This document shows positions 1-8,215 of a DNA stretch of 64,000 bases, in pieces. The stretch spans positions 1,340 to 65,339 of the forward strand of contig JAGWBI010000005.1 in NCBI GenBank assembly GCA_021295965.1, in the 5' to 3' direction. The DNA is from Dehalococcoidia bacterium (lineage in GTDB: Bacteria > Chloroflexota > Dehalococcoidia > Lucifugimonadales > UBA3495). The notes under the pieces are model-generated. The model worked only from the letters and a program-made list of their open reading frames with translations, was not told the origin of the DNA and searched no databases. How positions within the stretch are numbered: position 1 is the stretch's first letter; every line of letters begins with the position of its first letter. The position numbers and the translations under genes were made by a program.

Positions 1-75
1 CAGGTGCTGTGCGGCACGCTGGGGTTGAGCGAGGGCGAGCTTACGGAGTTGGAGGAGCGGCAGGTGGTATATTGA
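1..75 (+). CDS. CaiB/BaiF CoA-transferase, C-terminal end only
   Basis: The first 24 codons of the window read as an open frame ending in TGA at 73-75. The peptide contains LGLSEGELTELEERQVV, which matches the usual last helix of family III CoA-transferases (a short LG-L followed by an acidic helix and a final V-V/I-Y). The two full CaiB/BaiF genes at the right end of the window end in a similar way. Only the tail is present, so substrate and start cannot be judged. Confidence 0.55.
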   Translation, partial: QVLCGTLGLSEGELTELEERQVVY

Positions 76-121
76 GAGCAGTTGTTGGCTTCGATATGGA
101 TTTGGGGTAGGAGTTGGGACG

Positions 122-346
122 ATGCTTGGGATCAGGAAAGACAGCAACCTGGTGTCATACGGGCGTTTTGGTATTGGCCCTTTGGTAATGGGTGCCATAG
201 CTTTACGCTTTGCGGTAATTGCGGTGCGCCAGTTTCCACAAGAAGGAGATGCTTGGCTGGCGCTGACTTTGAGCGCGACAATGACCGCCTGCGGGTTGGG
301 CGCAATCCTGTACGGATGGTGGCAGGACTGGCGTGGTAGGGAATGA
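122..346 (+). CDS. small membrane protein, unknown function
   Basis: This is a 74-residue protein with two probable transmembrane segments: about residues 17-36 (IGPLVMGAIALRFAVIAV) and 46-66 (LALTLSATMTACGLGAILYG). It ends in a charged tail. An AGGAG lies 8 bases before the ATG, which favours this frame over the overlapping open frame at 82-339. I do not recognise a family. It sits just after a CoA-transferase and before another small membrane protein, and the right end of the window shows the same arrangement. Confidence 0.5.
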   Translation: MLGIRKDSNLVSYGRFGIGPLVMGAIALRFAVIAVRQFPQEGDAWLALTLSATMTACGLGAILYGWWQDWRGRE

Positions 347-367
347 TGTGCCGCGTAGATTGTTCTG

Positions 368-709
368 ATGGAACCGAAGGCACCGGACAGGCATCAGTTA
401 GCCGTAGCGATACTAGCGATCGCGACGGCCGCGATCGGATTCGGCCTATTCGGGAGCGATTTGGACCTGGGCGAGCTAACTACGGCGTCCGGTTTGGCCC
501 GCGAAATCCAGTGGGCCAAACTGATCGGAGCGGCGGCAACTACCGTGTTTTACTTTATGGTCCTGATTACAGTGGGCAGGATGTTGTCAAATGATAATAT
601 CTCGGGTCGGCAACTCACCAATGGGCCGATTATGTGGCTCTATATGGAGATGATTAGCCTCGCATGGATTTATTTCGTCAGGCTAATGGAAGATTTGGGT
701 TCAGACTGA
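368..709 (+). CDS. small three-helix membrane protein, unknown function
   Basis: This is a 113-residue protein with three hydrophobic stretches: about residues 11-30 (LAVAILAIATAAIGFGLF), 52-72 (IGAAATTVFYFMVLITVGRM) and 85-104. It starts 21 bases after the preceding small membrane gene and is probably cotranscribed with it. No clear ribosome binding site precedes the ATG. I recognise no family. The protein ends 20 bases before the dehydratase gene. Confidence 0.5.
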   Translation: MEPKAPDRHQLAVAILAIATAAIGFGLFGSDLDLGELTTASGLAREIQWAKLIGAAATTVFYFMVLITVGRMLSNDNISGRQLTNGPIMWLYMEMISLAWIYFVRLMEDLGSD

Positions 710-728
710 TCGGAAGGGGCAAAATACC

Positions 729-1964
729 GTGACACAACAGCAATCCCAACAACAGGTCGTCGAAACCCTCCCCGAAGTCGAGGGCGGCATATCTGATGAA
801 GCCCTGGCCGCCGCCCGCGCCATGATTGGCGTGCGGATGCGTACTGAGCAGTACGTCCGGCAGGCCAACCTGGACACCATGCTCAACTTCGTCAACGGCA
901 TCGGCGACGCCAACCCGCTGTTCCGCGACCAGGAGTATGCCGTGTATTCCAAGTACGGCAGCGTCGTGGGCCATCCCTGCGCGCCCTACATGCGGCACTG
1001 GTCCGGACGGACCCGCTGGGGGTTGCCCGGCGTACACGGGTTCTTTGCCGGCAACGACTGGGAGTTCTTTCGGGTGCTGCGTCCCGGCGATGCCGTCAAC
1101 TGCGTGGAGCGGGTGCTGGACGTGCAGGAAAAGCAGAGCGCCTATTCGGGACGGTTGGTCATTCAGTACGTGGAGACCATCTACTCCAACCAGCGAGACG
1201 AGTTGGTGGCTCGCGTGGTCGGATGGTGCACCCGCCACCAGCGTCGCGCCTCTCGGGAGCGCGGCAAGTATGCCGACGTTCCCAAACGCCACGAGTACAC
1301 TGAGGAGGAACTGGCGGCCATTGACGAGCAGGTGCTCCACGAGACCGCTCGCGGCGGCCAGCCCCGCTACTGGGAGGACACAGAGATCGGCGAGGAGTTG
1401 CCGACTGTGGTGCGCGGCCCCCTGTCGCTGCAGGACGTGAGCGCGTTCCTGGTGGGCACCGGACGCTCCAGCGCCCACGGCGTCCTGCTCCGCGAGGCCA
1501 TGCGACACCCCAACCACTTCTTCCGCAATCCCGAATCGGGCGGCGGTTTGGAGTACACCGGCATCGGCCACCTGCGCGATTCCGTGGCCGAGGCCGTAGG
1601 CGTCCCCGGCGCTTATGACTACGGCCCCCAGCGTGTGTCCTGGCTGGGCACGCTGATGACCAACTGGATGGGCGACGATGCCTTCCTCAAGCGGCTGCGC
1701 GTGGAAACCCGACGTTTCAACGTGTATGGCGACACCCAGTTCTGCAAAGGCCGCGTCGCCCGCAAGTACGTCCACAACGGCAACGCCCTGGTGGACGTGG
1801 ACATCTGGGCCGAAAACCAGCGGGGCGAGGTTACAGCCCCCGGAACGGCGACGGTTCTGCTGCCTTCCAAGAATCCGCGCAACCCATGGTTCACCGACGG
1901 CAGCCACCTTTCGCTGCGCGATGTGCCACTGCCGGAGGAAGCGCCGCCGATACTGCCGGCGTGA
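729..1964 (+). CDS. MaoC-like double-hotdog acyl dehydratase
   Basis: The 411-residue protein has the look of a two-hotdog hydratase/dehydratase. An N-terminal FAS1-type dehydratase half (about residues 30-170) contains the segment GDANPLFRD, which resembles the D-x-N-P-x-H/F hydratase signature. A second half (about 210-390) begins with a second entry motif, YWEDTEIGEELPTVVRGPLS, typical of MaoC domains. Such proteins hydrate enoyl-CoA thioesters in degradation of unusual acids or side chains. The start is GTG with AAGGGG upstream. The histidine of the classic signature appears replaced by phenylalanine in the first half, so only one half may be active. The substrate is unknown. Confidence 0.7.
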   Translation: MTQQQSQQQVVETLPEVEGGISDEALAAARAMIGVRMRTEQYVRQANLDTMLNFVNGIGDANPLFRDQEYAVYSKYGSVVGHPCAPYMRHWSGRTRWGLPGVHGFFAGNDWEFFRVLRPGDAVNCVERVLDVQEKQSAYSGRLVIQYVETIYSNQRDELVARVVGWCTRHQRRASRERGKYADVPKRHEYTEEELAAIDEQVLHETARGGQPRYWEDTEIGEELPTVVRGPLSLQDVSAFLVGTGRSSAHGVLLREAMRHPNHFFRNPESGGGLEYTGIGHLRDSVAEAVGVPGAYDYGPQRVSWLGTLMTNWMGDDAFLKRLRVETRRFNVYGDTQFCKGRVARKYVHNGNALVDVDIWAENQRGEVTAPGTATVLLPSKNPRNPWFTDGSHLSLRDVPLPEEAPPILPA

Positions 1965-1994
1965 TACGGTGGGGCTGAGTAGCAGAGGTCAAAC

Positions 1995-2309
1995 GTGGGC
2001 TTCTTTCAGTGCCCCTACTTGGGCGGCCCCGTGGAACTTAATGATGAACGGGAGAAGCATATCGAGGCCGAGCATGACGAATTGTTGCCAAACCGTCGGG
2101 AGTACATTGCCCTCACACTGGATAGTCCTGACCGCGTACAAATCAGCCCCAGCGACGCAGATGCCAGAGTCTTTAGCCGTTGGTATCCGGAACTGGCGAA
2201 GTATGTGATTGTGGTGGTTGTCATCCACCCTGGACCCAGAAATTGGATAATCACCGCCTATATTTCCCGGAGGCCGGCAACAGGAGAAACGGAATGGATA
2301 AGAAACTAA
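1995..2309 (+). CDS. probable BECR-fold (PBECR-like) nuclease toxin
   Basis: This 104-residue protein matches from memory a family with the plan: short strand, an HI-x3-H-x-E-L helix (HIEAEHDEL, residues 18-26), a turn with PDRV-like residues, an F-x-x-x-Y/WYPEL segment, a long beta hairpin (YVIVVVVIHPG) and a terminal ITAY-x(3)-R strand with GETEW. That plan is the barnase/EndoU/ColicinE5/RelE-like fold used by many toxins and phage nucleases. It starts at GTG with AGAGGT before it. It overlaps by 16 bases the DUF2283 gene that follows, the usual layout of a toxin with its partner. RNase activity is inferred, not shown. Confidence 0.5.
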   Translation: MGFFQCPYLGGPVELNDEREKHIEAEHDELLPNRREYIALTLDSPDRVQISPSDADARVFSRWYPELAKYVIVVVVIHPGPRNWIITAYISRRPATGETEWIRN

Positions 2310-2719
2310 TTTTTGAGTACGACCGGATTGGCGATATCCTCTTGATCCGAAAATGCCACCCCTACCGTGGGCAGGAAACGGATGAGATTGATGATTCAGT
2401 GCTCGCCAAGTTACACCCTCAAACCGATGTAGTGGAATGCGTGCATATTTTGTTCCTTTCCACACATATCTTGAGCCACAACCCGTTCCGGCTGAACATC
2501 CCCATCGTCTCCGGCGCAATCAACGGCTGGCCGGCCGCTCCCGAATTCAACTGCCTGGTAGATCCCGGCTCAGAATGGCTGACCGTGCCCCGGGCCGCCG
2601 TCCTTGGAATGGAGCTGGATACCAGGCCGCCCAAGTTCCCCACCTATCCCGGCAACCGCCCCGCCGACGTAAATCGGTTTGAGTTGACGATAGACAGCGC
2701 AATGCAGCTGGCAACATAG
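2294..2719 (+). CDS. DUF2283 protein with C-terminal extension, probable antitoxin
   Basis: The start ATG at 2294 has AGGAG 7 bases upstream and lies inside the 3' end of the toxin-like gene. Residues 1-65 follow the DUF2283 pattern: I/L-x-YD-x-I-x-D-I-L-x-I near the N terminus, then ETDEIDDSVLAKL, then V-x-x-V-x-I-L-F-L-S. DUF2283 proteins often stand next to a BECR-like nuclease. The remaining 75 residues are not part of that family. They contain CLVDPGSEWLTVPRAAVLGM, which resembles the active-site loop of retropepsin-like proteases, although the usual D-T/S-G reads D-P-G here. The role as antitoxin is inferred from pairing. Confidence 0.55.
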   Translation: MDKKLIFEYDRIGDILLIRKCHPYRGQETDEIDDSVLAKLHPQTDVVECVHILFLSTHILSHNPFRLNIPIVSGAINGWPAAPEFNCLVDPGSEWLTVPRAAVLGMELDTRPPKFPTYPGNRPADVNRFELTIDSAMQLAT

Positions 2720-2793
2720 CGTTCCGGATTCAGCGCCAGCAGAGATTTCAGCGCCTAGCTATTGGGCTACTCCGCTTCGTTAGAGGCGCCACT

Positions 2794-3483
2794 ATGGCCA
2801 GCGACATTCTGGTGATTGAAGACGACCCCGGCATCGCCCGTATCGTCTGCCTGTACCTGGAGCGGGACGGCCATCGCGTTACCGCGGTTGGCGATGGCAT
2901 CAGCGGACTGCAAGCAGCGCGCGAGTTGGATCCCGATTTAATCGTGCTGGACCTGATGCTGCCGCGACTGGACGGCATGGAGGTGTGCCGTATCCTGCGC
3001 GAGGAATCCGACGTGCCAATCATCATGGCCACTGCACGGGTGGACGAGGACGACCGGCTGGCGGGTCTGGACTTGGGCGCGGATGATTACATCCTCAAAC
3101 CCTTCAGCCCTCGCGAATTGGCAGCGCGCGTCCGAGCGGTGTTGCGGCGGACCGCGAGGCAGACCGACGCCGCACAGCCGTCTTTATTGGAGTTCGATGG
3201 GCTGACCATCGACCTCAAGAACAGGACAGTCAATCGTGGTGAGGCCAAGCCTTCGCTGACCCCCACCGAGTTCCGGTTATTGGCGGCGCTGGCTACGGAA
3301 CCCCGCCGGCCCTTCACCCGAGATCAGATTATCGACAAAGTTTTCGGCTACGACTTCGACGGTTTCGACCGCACCGTGGATGTGCATATCGCCAACCTCC
3401 GGCGCAAGATTGAGCCGGACGCCAGGAAACCCCGCTACGTCCAGACCGTACACGGCGTGGGCTATCGGTTTGGCGATGCCTAG
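2794..3483 (+). CDS. OmpR/PhoB-family response regulator
   Basis: This 229-residue regulator has a receiver domain (residues 1-118) with acidic pocket E9-D10-D11, phosphoacceptor D53 (in LDLMLP), T80 and K102 (in LKPF). It is followed by a winged-helix DNA-binding domain (about 130-227) with the usual LTPTEFRLL and VDVHIANLRRKI elements. It overlaps the kinase gene by 8 bases (ATGCCTAG), so the two are translationally coupled. Phosphorylation by that kinase should switch promoter binding. The secreted protein gene 90 bases beyond the kinase is a likely target or modulator. Confidence 0.93.
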   Translation: MASDILVIEDDPGIARIVCLYLERDGHRVTAVGDGISGLQAARELDPDLIVLDLMLPRLDGMEVCRILREESDVPIIMATARVDEDDRLAGLDLGADDYILKPFSPRELAARVRAVLRRTARQTDAAQPSLLEFDGLTIDLKNRTVNRGEAKPSLTPTEFRLLAALATEPRRPFTRDQIIDKVFGYDFDGFDRTVDVHIANLRRKIEPDARKPRYVQTVHGVGYRFGDA

Positions 3484-4921
3484 GCTCAAATTCGGCCTTC
3501 AGCTGCGCCTGGCGTTGGGTTTTGCCGCCATCCTGGCCCTGTCCACTGTGGCGGTGGCCGTCTTCACCAGCAAGGCGGCGGAGCGAGAGGTTGAGGCCGT
3601 TCAGCTGGAACTGGACCGGGTGAGGGCAAACCGGATCGCGGTGGCGCTGACCGATCACTACGGCTCCAATGGGAGTTGGGACGGATCCCAGGCCCTCGTA
3701 TCACGCATCAGTTTCCAAACGGAACGGGAAATCGTGGTGGTCGATCCCGAGGGAAACGTGGTTGCCGACAGCCGCCTCAGACCGCCGGGACGGAGAGGAC
3801 GCGATGACCGCGGCCGGATCTTTTCACATCACTCCGAAGATCCCGATCATCATCTGCCTCCCCCACAGTATTTCACGCCGATAGCGTCGAACGGAGTAGC
3901 AGTGGGTTCGGTAGCGGTGGCGGGGCCGGGCCGACGCGGCTTGGCCCCGTTGCCGCCCGGCGAGCCCGACGCAGGGTCACCGCCTGATGCAGAACCGTCG
4001 CTGTCTAGGCTCGCTGATGCCGTCAGGAAATCGCTCATCCTGGCCGGCGTCATCGGTGGCGCTGTCGGCATATTGTTGGTGCTGCTGCTGTCCCGCAGAG
4101 TGCTGAGATCGGTCGGCAACCTGACGTCGGCGGCGCGGTCGCTCGGCGCGGGCGATCTGTCGAGCCGGGCCCACGTGACGGGCCATGATGAGATAGCCGA
4201 ACTGGGGCAGGCATTCAACTCCATGGCGGATGCCCTGGAAGATTCGGAACGCCAGCGTCGCGCCATGGTATCGGATGTGGCCCACGAGCTTCGCACTCCC
4301 CTGGCCAACATCCAGGGCCACATTGAGGCGATGCAGGATGGGCTGCTGGAACCGGACGCCACGGCGTTGGGCACAATACATCAACAGGCTCTGTACCTGA
4401 ATCGCCTGGTAGAAGACCTGCGATTGCTGTCCGCAACGGAAGCACGCGAGTTGCGCCTGGAACTCGAACCCACGTCCGTCACGGATATCATCCAAAGAGT
4501 CGCGGATTCTTTCCGTCCGCGGGCGGAAGCGGCGTCGGTGGTCCTGGACACGGAGGCCGAGGAAGGGCTGCCGCTGCTGTCAGTGGACCGTCTGCGTATT
4601 GAGCAGGTCGTGGGCAATCTGGTGGATAACGCCATCCGACACACGCCGGCCGGCGGCACGGTCACTGTTTCGGCTTTTCGAGATTCGGACCGGGTGCGCG
4701 TGCAGATTGCCGACACCGGCGCCGGCATCCCGGCCGACGCACTCCCGCATGTGTTCGACCGACTCTATCGCGCCGATTCCTCCCGGGACCGGGCCACCGG
4801 AGGAACCGGCCTCGGATTGACCATCGTCCGCCAGTTGGTGGAAGCCCACGGTGGGACAGTGTGGGTTCAAAGCCAGGAAGGAGCGGGCAGCCGGTTCGGT
4901 TTTGACCTGCCGGTTTCCTGA
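3476..4921 (+). CDS. two-component sensor histidine kinase with HAMP domain
   Basis: The chosen ATG at 3476 overlaps the end of the regulator gene; the open frame extends further upstream but only antisense to reason. The 481-residue protein has a first membrane helix (about 11-31), a short extracytoplasmic sensor rich in H, R, G and P (about 32-185), and a second helix (about 186-210, LILAGVIGGAVGILLVLLL). Next come HAMP, a HisKA domain with H270 in AHELRTPL, and a HATPase domain with N box NLVDNAIRH, G1 box DTGAGIP and G2 box GTGLGL. It is a complete membrane kinase. The histidine-rich sensor (FSHHSEDPDHH) could bind metal ions, which is a guess. Confidence 0.92.
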   Translation: MPRLKFGLQLRLALGFAAILALSTVAVAVFTSKAAEREVEAVQLELDRVRANRIAVALTDHYGSNGSWDGSQALVSRISFQTEREIVVVDPEGNVVADSRLRPPGRRGRDDRGRIFSHHSEDPDHHLPPPQYFTPIASNGVAVGSVAVAGPGRRGLAPLPPGEPDAGSPPDAEPSLSRLADAVRKSLILAGVIGGAVGILLVLLLSRRVLRSVGNLTSAARSLGAGDLSSRAHVTGHDEIAELGQAFNSMADALEDSERQRRAMVSDVAHELRTPLANIQGHIEAMQDGLLEPDATALGTIHQQALYLNRLVEDLRLLSATEARELRLELEPTSVTDIIQRVADSFRPRAEAASVVLDTEAEEGLPLLSVDRLRIEQVVGNLVDNAIRHTPAGGTVTVSAFRDSDRVRVQIADTGAGIPADALPHVFDRLYRADSSRDRATGGTGLGLTIVRQLVEAHGGTVWVQSQEGAGSRFGFDLPVS

Positions 4922-5013
4922 TATTGATAATTTCTTAACATTGTCCTCCTATCCTGAACCCATCAAAGCCGCCAAACCGACACCAAACAATCGCGGCGGC
5001 GCAGGAGGCAAAA

Positions 5014-5607
5014 ATGTTCAACAGGATTCGCAACATCAAGAAGCGGTGGTTCGTGGTGGTGGGGGCGGTCGCCTTGCTGTCCATCGGGCTGGTGGGCGGC
5101 AGCGTTTTCGCCGCGAGCGCGACCGGGAACACCCTGGGCAGCGGCCTGCACCATGCCTCGGGTCAAGACGGAAACCGGCACGGCAAGGGTGATAGCAGCG
5201 CCGTCCTGGCACGGGTCGCTGAAATCGTCGATGTAGAACAGGACACCCTGGAGTCGGCTTTCAAGACCGCCTTCGATGAACAGGCCGAAACCAGGTTCGA
5301 CGACCGCATCGACGCTCTGGTAACGGATGAAACGCTGACCGAAGGTGAGGGTAACGCAGCCAAGACCTGGTTCGAGGATCGCCCTGAGTTGTCAGGACCC
5401 CTCGCCATTCGGTTGGCCGGCACCTCCGACTCCGAGAAAGTGGACAGCTGGTTGGCCAAACTGGTGGAAAACGAAAAACTTACCCAGGATGAATCCGATG
5501 CCCTGTCCGGATGGCACGACGACCGTCCCGAATCGTTGCCCGAAACCGCAAGGCGTCATTCGGGAAAACACAGGCACCACGGCAACGACAGCGATGAAGA
5601 AAGCTAA
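5014..5607 (+). CDS. secreted helical protein next to the two-component system
   Basis: A signal peptide is clear: basic start, hydrophobic core (residues 12-32) and a cleavage site around VFA-AS near residue 34. The mature part is highly charged and helical. It holds two copies of a motif of the form L-V-x(2)-E-x-LT-x-x-E-x-x-A-x(3)-W-x-x-DRPE (about residues 99-126 and 147-174). The end is histidine-rich (HSGKHRHHG). A DUF2680-like or CpxP/Spy-like periplasmic role is possible because it follows the regulator and kinase on the same strand, but I cannot assign a family. GGAGG lies 5-10 bases before the ATG. Confidence 0.6.
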   Translation: MFNRIRNIKKRWFVVVGAVALLSIGLVGGSVFAASATGNTLGSGLHHASGQDGNRHGKGDSSAVLARVAEIVDVEQDTLESAFKTAFDEQAETRFDDRIDALVTDETLTEGEGNAAKTWFEDRPELSGPLAIRLAGTSDSEKVDSWLAKLVENEKLTQDESDALSGWHDDRPESLPETARRHSGKHRHHGNDSDEES

Positions 5608-5645
5608 CAATAGCCAATGTCCGGCCCAGCAGTAGCTCGGGCGCT

Positions 5646-5680
5646 GAGGGGACGGCCTGGTCGGTCGTCCCCTCTTCGGT
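5646..5680 (+). terminator. hairpin terminator after the secreted protein gene
   Basis: GAGGGGACG (5646-5654) pairs with CGTCCCCTC (5666-5674) around an 11-base loop and is followed by TTCGGTTT. The T run is short, so termination may be partial. It separates the two-component cluster from the molybdenum hydroxylase gene. Confidence 0.55.
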
Positions 5681-5767
5681 TTGACGGGGATGGCATTTCC
5701 GACCGGTCGTTTGTGGTAAATTACGCCCGTCGCATTGCCTCGCACGAGCACAGGGAGATTGCCGCTT

Positions 5768-8116
5768 ATGCTTGACTACAAACCGAATATCGTCCTCTCC
5801 AATCCCGATGAAAACTATAAGGTGGTAGGCACCCGTCCGGTGCGCCACGACGGGCCGGACAAGGTGATGGGGCGCGCTCGCTACGCCGCCGACATCCACC
5901 TGCCTGGGATGCTCCACGGCAAGATCCTGCGGAGTCCCCACGCCCACGCCCGCATCCGCGGCATCGACGCCAGCCGGGCGTTGGCCCTGCCCGGCGTCCA
6001 CGTCGTGGTCACCTCCGCAGACTTCCCCGAAGTTTCCGCCGAGATCAAGGACCAGGAAGAAGGGGCCGCCGTCAACTACGGCTTCTACAGCCGCAACGTG
6101 ATGGCCCGCGAGAAGGCGCTCTATAAGGGCCATGCCGTCGCCGCCATCGCCGCCGACTCGCCCCATCTGGCCGAAGAGGCCCTGGCCCTCATCGACGTGG
6201 ACTGGGAAGTCCTTCCCCCCGTGTTGACGGCCGACGAAGCCATGGCGCCAGGCGCGCCCCTGGTTCACGAACGGTTGGTAACGCTGGCCAACCCGGCCCA
6301 GCGTTCCGGCGGGTGGGCCGAAGCCGACGCCGGCGACGGTTCCAACGTATCCAACCACTTCCAGGCCACCCTGGGTGATCTGGAGGCCGGTTTCGCCGAA
6401 GCCGACGCCATCGTGGAACGCGAGTACCACACCAGTCAGGTCCACCAGGGGTATATTGAGCCCCACTCGGCCACCGCTCGTTGGAATAACGACGATACCG
6501 TCACGGTTTGGGCCAGCAGCCAGGGCCATTTCGCGCTGCGTGACCACACCAGCCGAATCCTCGGGATTTCCGTTGGTCAGCTCAACGTCGTCCCAATGGA
6601 GATCGGCGGCGGCTTCGGCGGCAAGGGTCAGGGTGGTTGCTACCTGGAGCCCGTGGTCGCCGCGCTGGCCCGCAAGATCGGTCGGCCGGTCAAGATCGCC
6701 ATGACCCGCACCGAGGTCTTCACCGGCACCGGACCCACCTCCGGCTGCCACATCAAGGTGAAGGTCGGCGGCACTCGTGACGGGCGCTTCACCGCAGCGC
6801 AGGCGACGCTGGTCTATGAAGCCGGCGCTTTCCCCGGCTCCCCCGTCCCCAGCGGCTGCCGCACCATGTTTGCTCCTTACGAAATCCCCAACGGTTTTGT
6901 TGAGGGCTATGACGTGGTGACCAACGTTCCCAAGGCGGCCGCGTACCGCGCGCCCGGTTCGCCGGCCGCGTCGTTCGCCGCCGAGCAGGCGATTGACGAG
7001 CTTTGCCAAAAGCTGGACATCGACCCAATCGAGTTCCGCGCCAACAACGCCTCCAAGGAGGGCAGTCGGCAAATCGGCGGGCCAGTCTTCCGCCGCATCG
7101 GGATGGAGGAAATCCTGCAGGCTACCCAGGAACATCCTCACTTTGCCTCGCCAGTTCCGGAGCCGTCCGCTCCAGGTCTCATGACCGGGCGCGGCATCGC
7201 CGCCGGCGCGTGGTTCAACGGCACCGGGCCGGCCACCGCCGTGGCCAGCGTGATGCCCGACGGAACGGTGAGCCTGATTGAGGGTTCGCCGGACATCGGC
7301 GGCTCGCGGGCGGCGATGGCGATGCACGTGGCCGAAGTGTTGGGGCTGACCGCCGAGCGGATCAAGCCGTCCATCGTCGATACCGACAGCATCGGCTACA
7401 GCAGTGGAGCGGGTGGCAGCGGCGTCACCTTCAAGATGGGCACCGCCGTTTACCAGGCCGGCGAGGAGGTGCGTCGGCAGATGATCGAGCGCGCCGCCCG
7501 CATCTGGGACGTGCCAGTGGAGGACGTGGACTACCAGGAAGACGGCACCCTGGCCCACAAATCAGACGACGCCCTGCGAATGACTTTCGATCAGCTGGCC
7601 CGCCGACTCAACGGGACCGGCGGCCCCATCGTCGGGCACGGCGCGGCCAACCCGGGCGGCGTGGGCAACGCCTTCGCCATCAACATCGCCGACGTGGAGG
7701 TTGACCCCGACACCGGCAAGGTGGACGTGCTGCGTTTCACGGCCATCCAGGACTGCGGCAAGGCTATTCATCCCAGCTATGTAGAGGGCCAGATCCAGGG
7801 AGGGGCGGTGCAGGGCATCGGCTGGGCGCTGAACGAGGAATACTTCTTCGACGACAGCGGCCAGATGATGAACTCGTCGTTCCTGGACTACCGAATGCCG
7901 ACCGCGCTGGACTTGCCCATGATCGACACGGTCATAGTGGAAGTGCCTAACCCCGGTCATCCGTTGGGCGTGCGCGGCGTCGGGGAGGTATCACTGGTTC
8001 CGCCCATGGCCGCCATTGGCAACGCCATCGCGCGGGCGACTGGCTCGCGGTTGGAGAGCCTGCCCATGAACCCCGGCGCCGTGCTGGAAGCGCTGTGGGG
8101 GCAGAACGGCGGATAA
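5768..8116 (+). CDS. xanthine dehydrogenase-family molybdopterin-binding subunit
   Basis: The 782-residue protein is the large, molybdenum-cofactor subunit of the xanthine oxidase family. It opens with the a/b hammerhead domain (about 1-150; VGTRPVRHDGPDKVMGRARY). It then shows the molybdopterin domain with the GGGFGGKG loop, the AYRAPG arginine loop (about 395), and the catalytic glutamate in GVGE near residue 739. AGGGAG lies 10 bases before the chosen ATG. The loop AYRAPGSP lacks the cysteine of CO dehydrogenases, so a role in CO oxidation is unlikely. No FAD or 2Fe-2S subunit gene is adjacent, so partners must lie elsewhere. The substrate is unknown; such enzymes hydroxylate N-heterocycles or aldehydes. 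Confidence 0.85.
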   Translation: MLDYKPNIVLSNPDENYKVVGTRPVRHDGPDKVMGRARYAADIHLPGMLHGKILRSPHAHARIRGIDASRALALPGVHVVVTSADFPEVSAEIKDQEEGAAVNYGFYSRNVMAREKALYKGHAVAAIAADSPHLAEEALALIDVDWEVLPPVLTADEAMAPGAPLVHERLVTLANPAQRSGGWAEADAGDGSNVSNHFQATLGDLEAGFAEADAIVEREYHTSQVHQGYIEPHSATARWNNDDTVTVWASSQGHFALRDHTSRILGISVGQLNVVPMEIGGGFGGKGQGGCYLEPVVAALARKIGRPVKIAMTRTEVFTGTGPTSGCHIKVKVGGTRDGRFTAAQATLVYEAGAFPGSPVPSGCRTMFAPYEIPNGFVEGYDVVTNVPKAAAYRAPGSPAASFAAEQAIDELCQKLDIDPIEFRANNASKEGSRQIGGPVFRRIGMEEILQATQEHPHFASPVPEPSAPGLMTGRGIAAGAWFNGTGPATAVASVMPDGTVSLIEGSPDIGGSRAAMAMHVAEVLGLTAERIKPSIVDTDSIGYSSGAGGSGVTFKMGTAVYQAGEEVRRQMIERAARIWDVPVEDVDYQEDGTLAHKSDDALRMTFDQLARRLNGTGGPIVGHGAANPGGVGNAFAINIADVEVDPDTGKVDVLRFTAIQDCGKAIHPSYVEGQIQGGAVQGIGWALNEEYFFDDSGQMMNSSFLDYRMPTALDLPMIDTVIVEVPNPGHPLGVRGVGEVSLVPPMAAIGNAIARATGSRLESLPMNPGAVLEALWGQNGG

Positions 8117-8155
8117 CGCGCCTGATCTCCCAACCCCGGTCGAAGCCGGAATTTA

Positions 8156-8183
8156 GTAGGGGCGAATGATTATTCGCCCCTAC
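8156..8183. repeat. REP-like palindrome, family 1 (copy 1)
   Basis: GTAGGGGCGAAT (8156-8167) and ATTCGCCCCTAC (8172-8183) form perfect 12-base arms around GATT. The same element recurs at 29710-29737 and 55372-55399, and variants stand at 27054-27090 and 56596-56619. Here it lies between two convergent genes. Confidence 0.85.
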
Positions 8184-8215
8184 GTTATTGCCGTGCTGCG
8201 TAACCTCGCGTCCCG

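Noticed and set aside
82-339. Open frame of 85 codons overlapping the small membrane gene at 122
   Set aside because: It is Trp/Arg/Cys-rich without a membrane pattern and has no binding site, while the other frame has AGGAG at the right distance.
678-1907. Minus-strand open frame opposite the MaoC-like gene
   Set aside because: Antisense shadow; no ribosome binding site or motif.
5480-7558. Long minus-strand open frame of 692 codons opposite the molybdenum hydroxylase gene
   Set aside because: It is antisense to a clear gene and low in recognisable motifs. High GC with codon-position bias makes long antisense frames common here.
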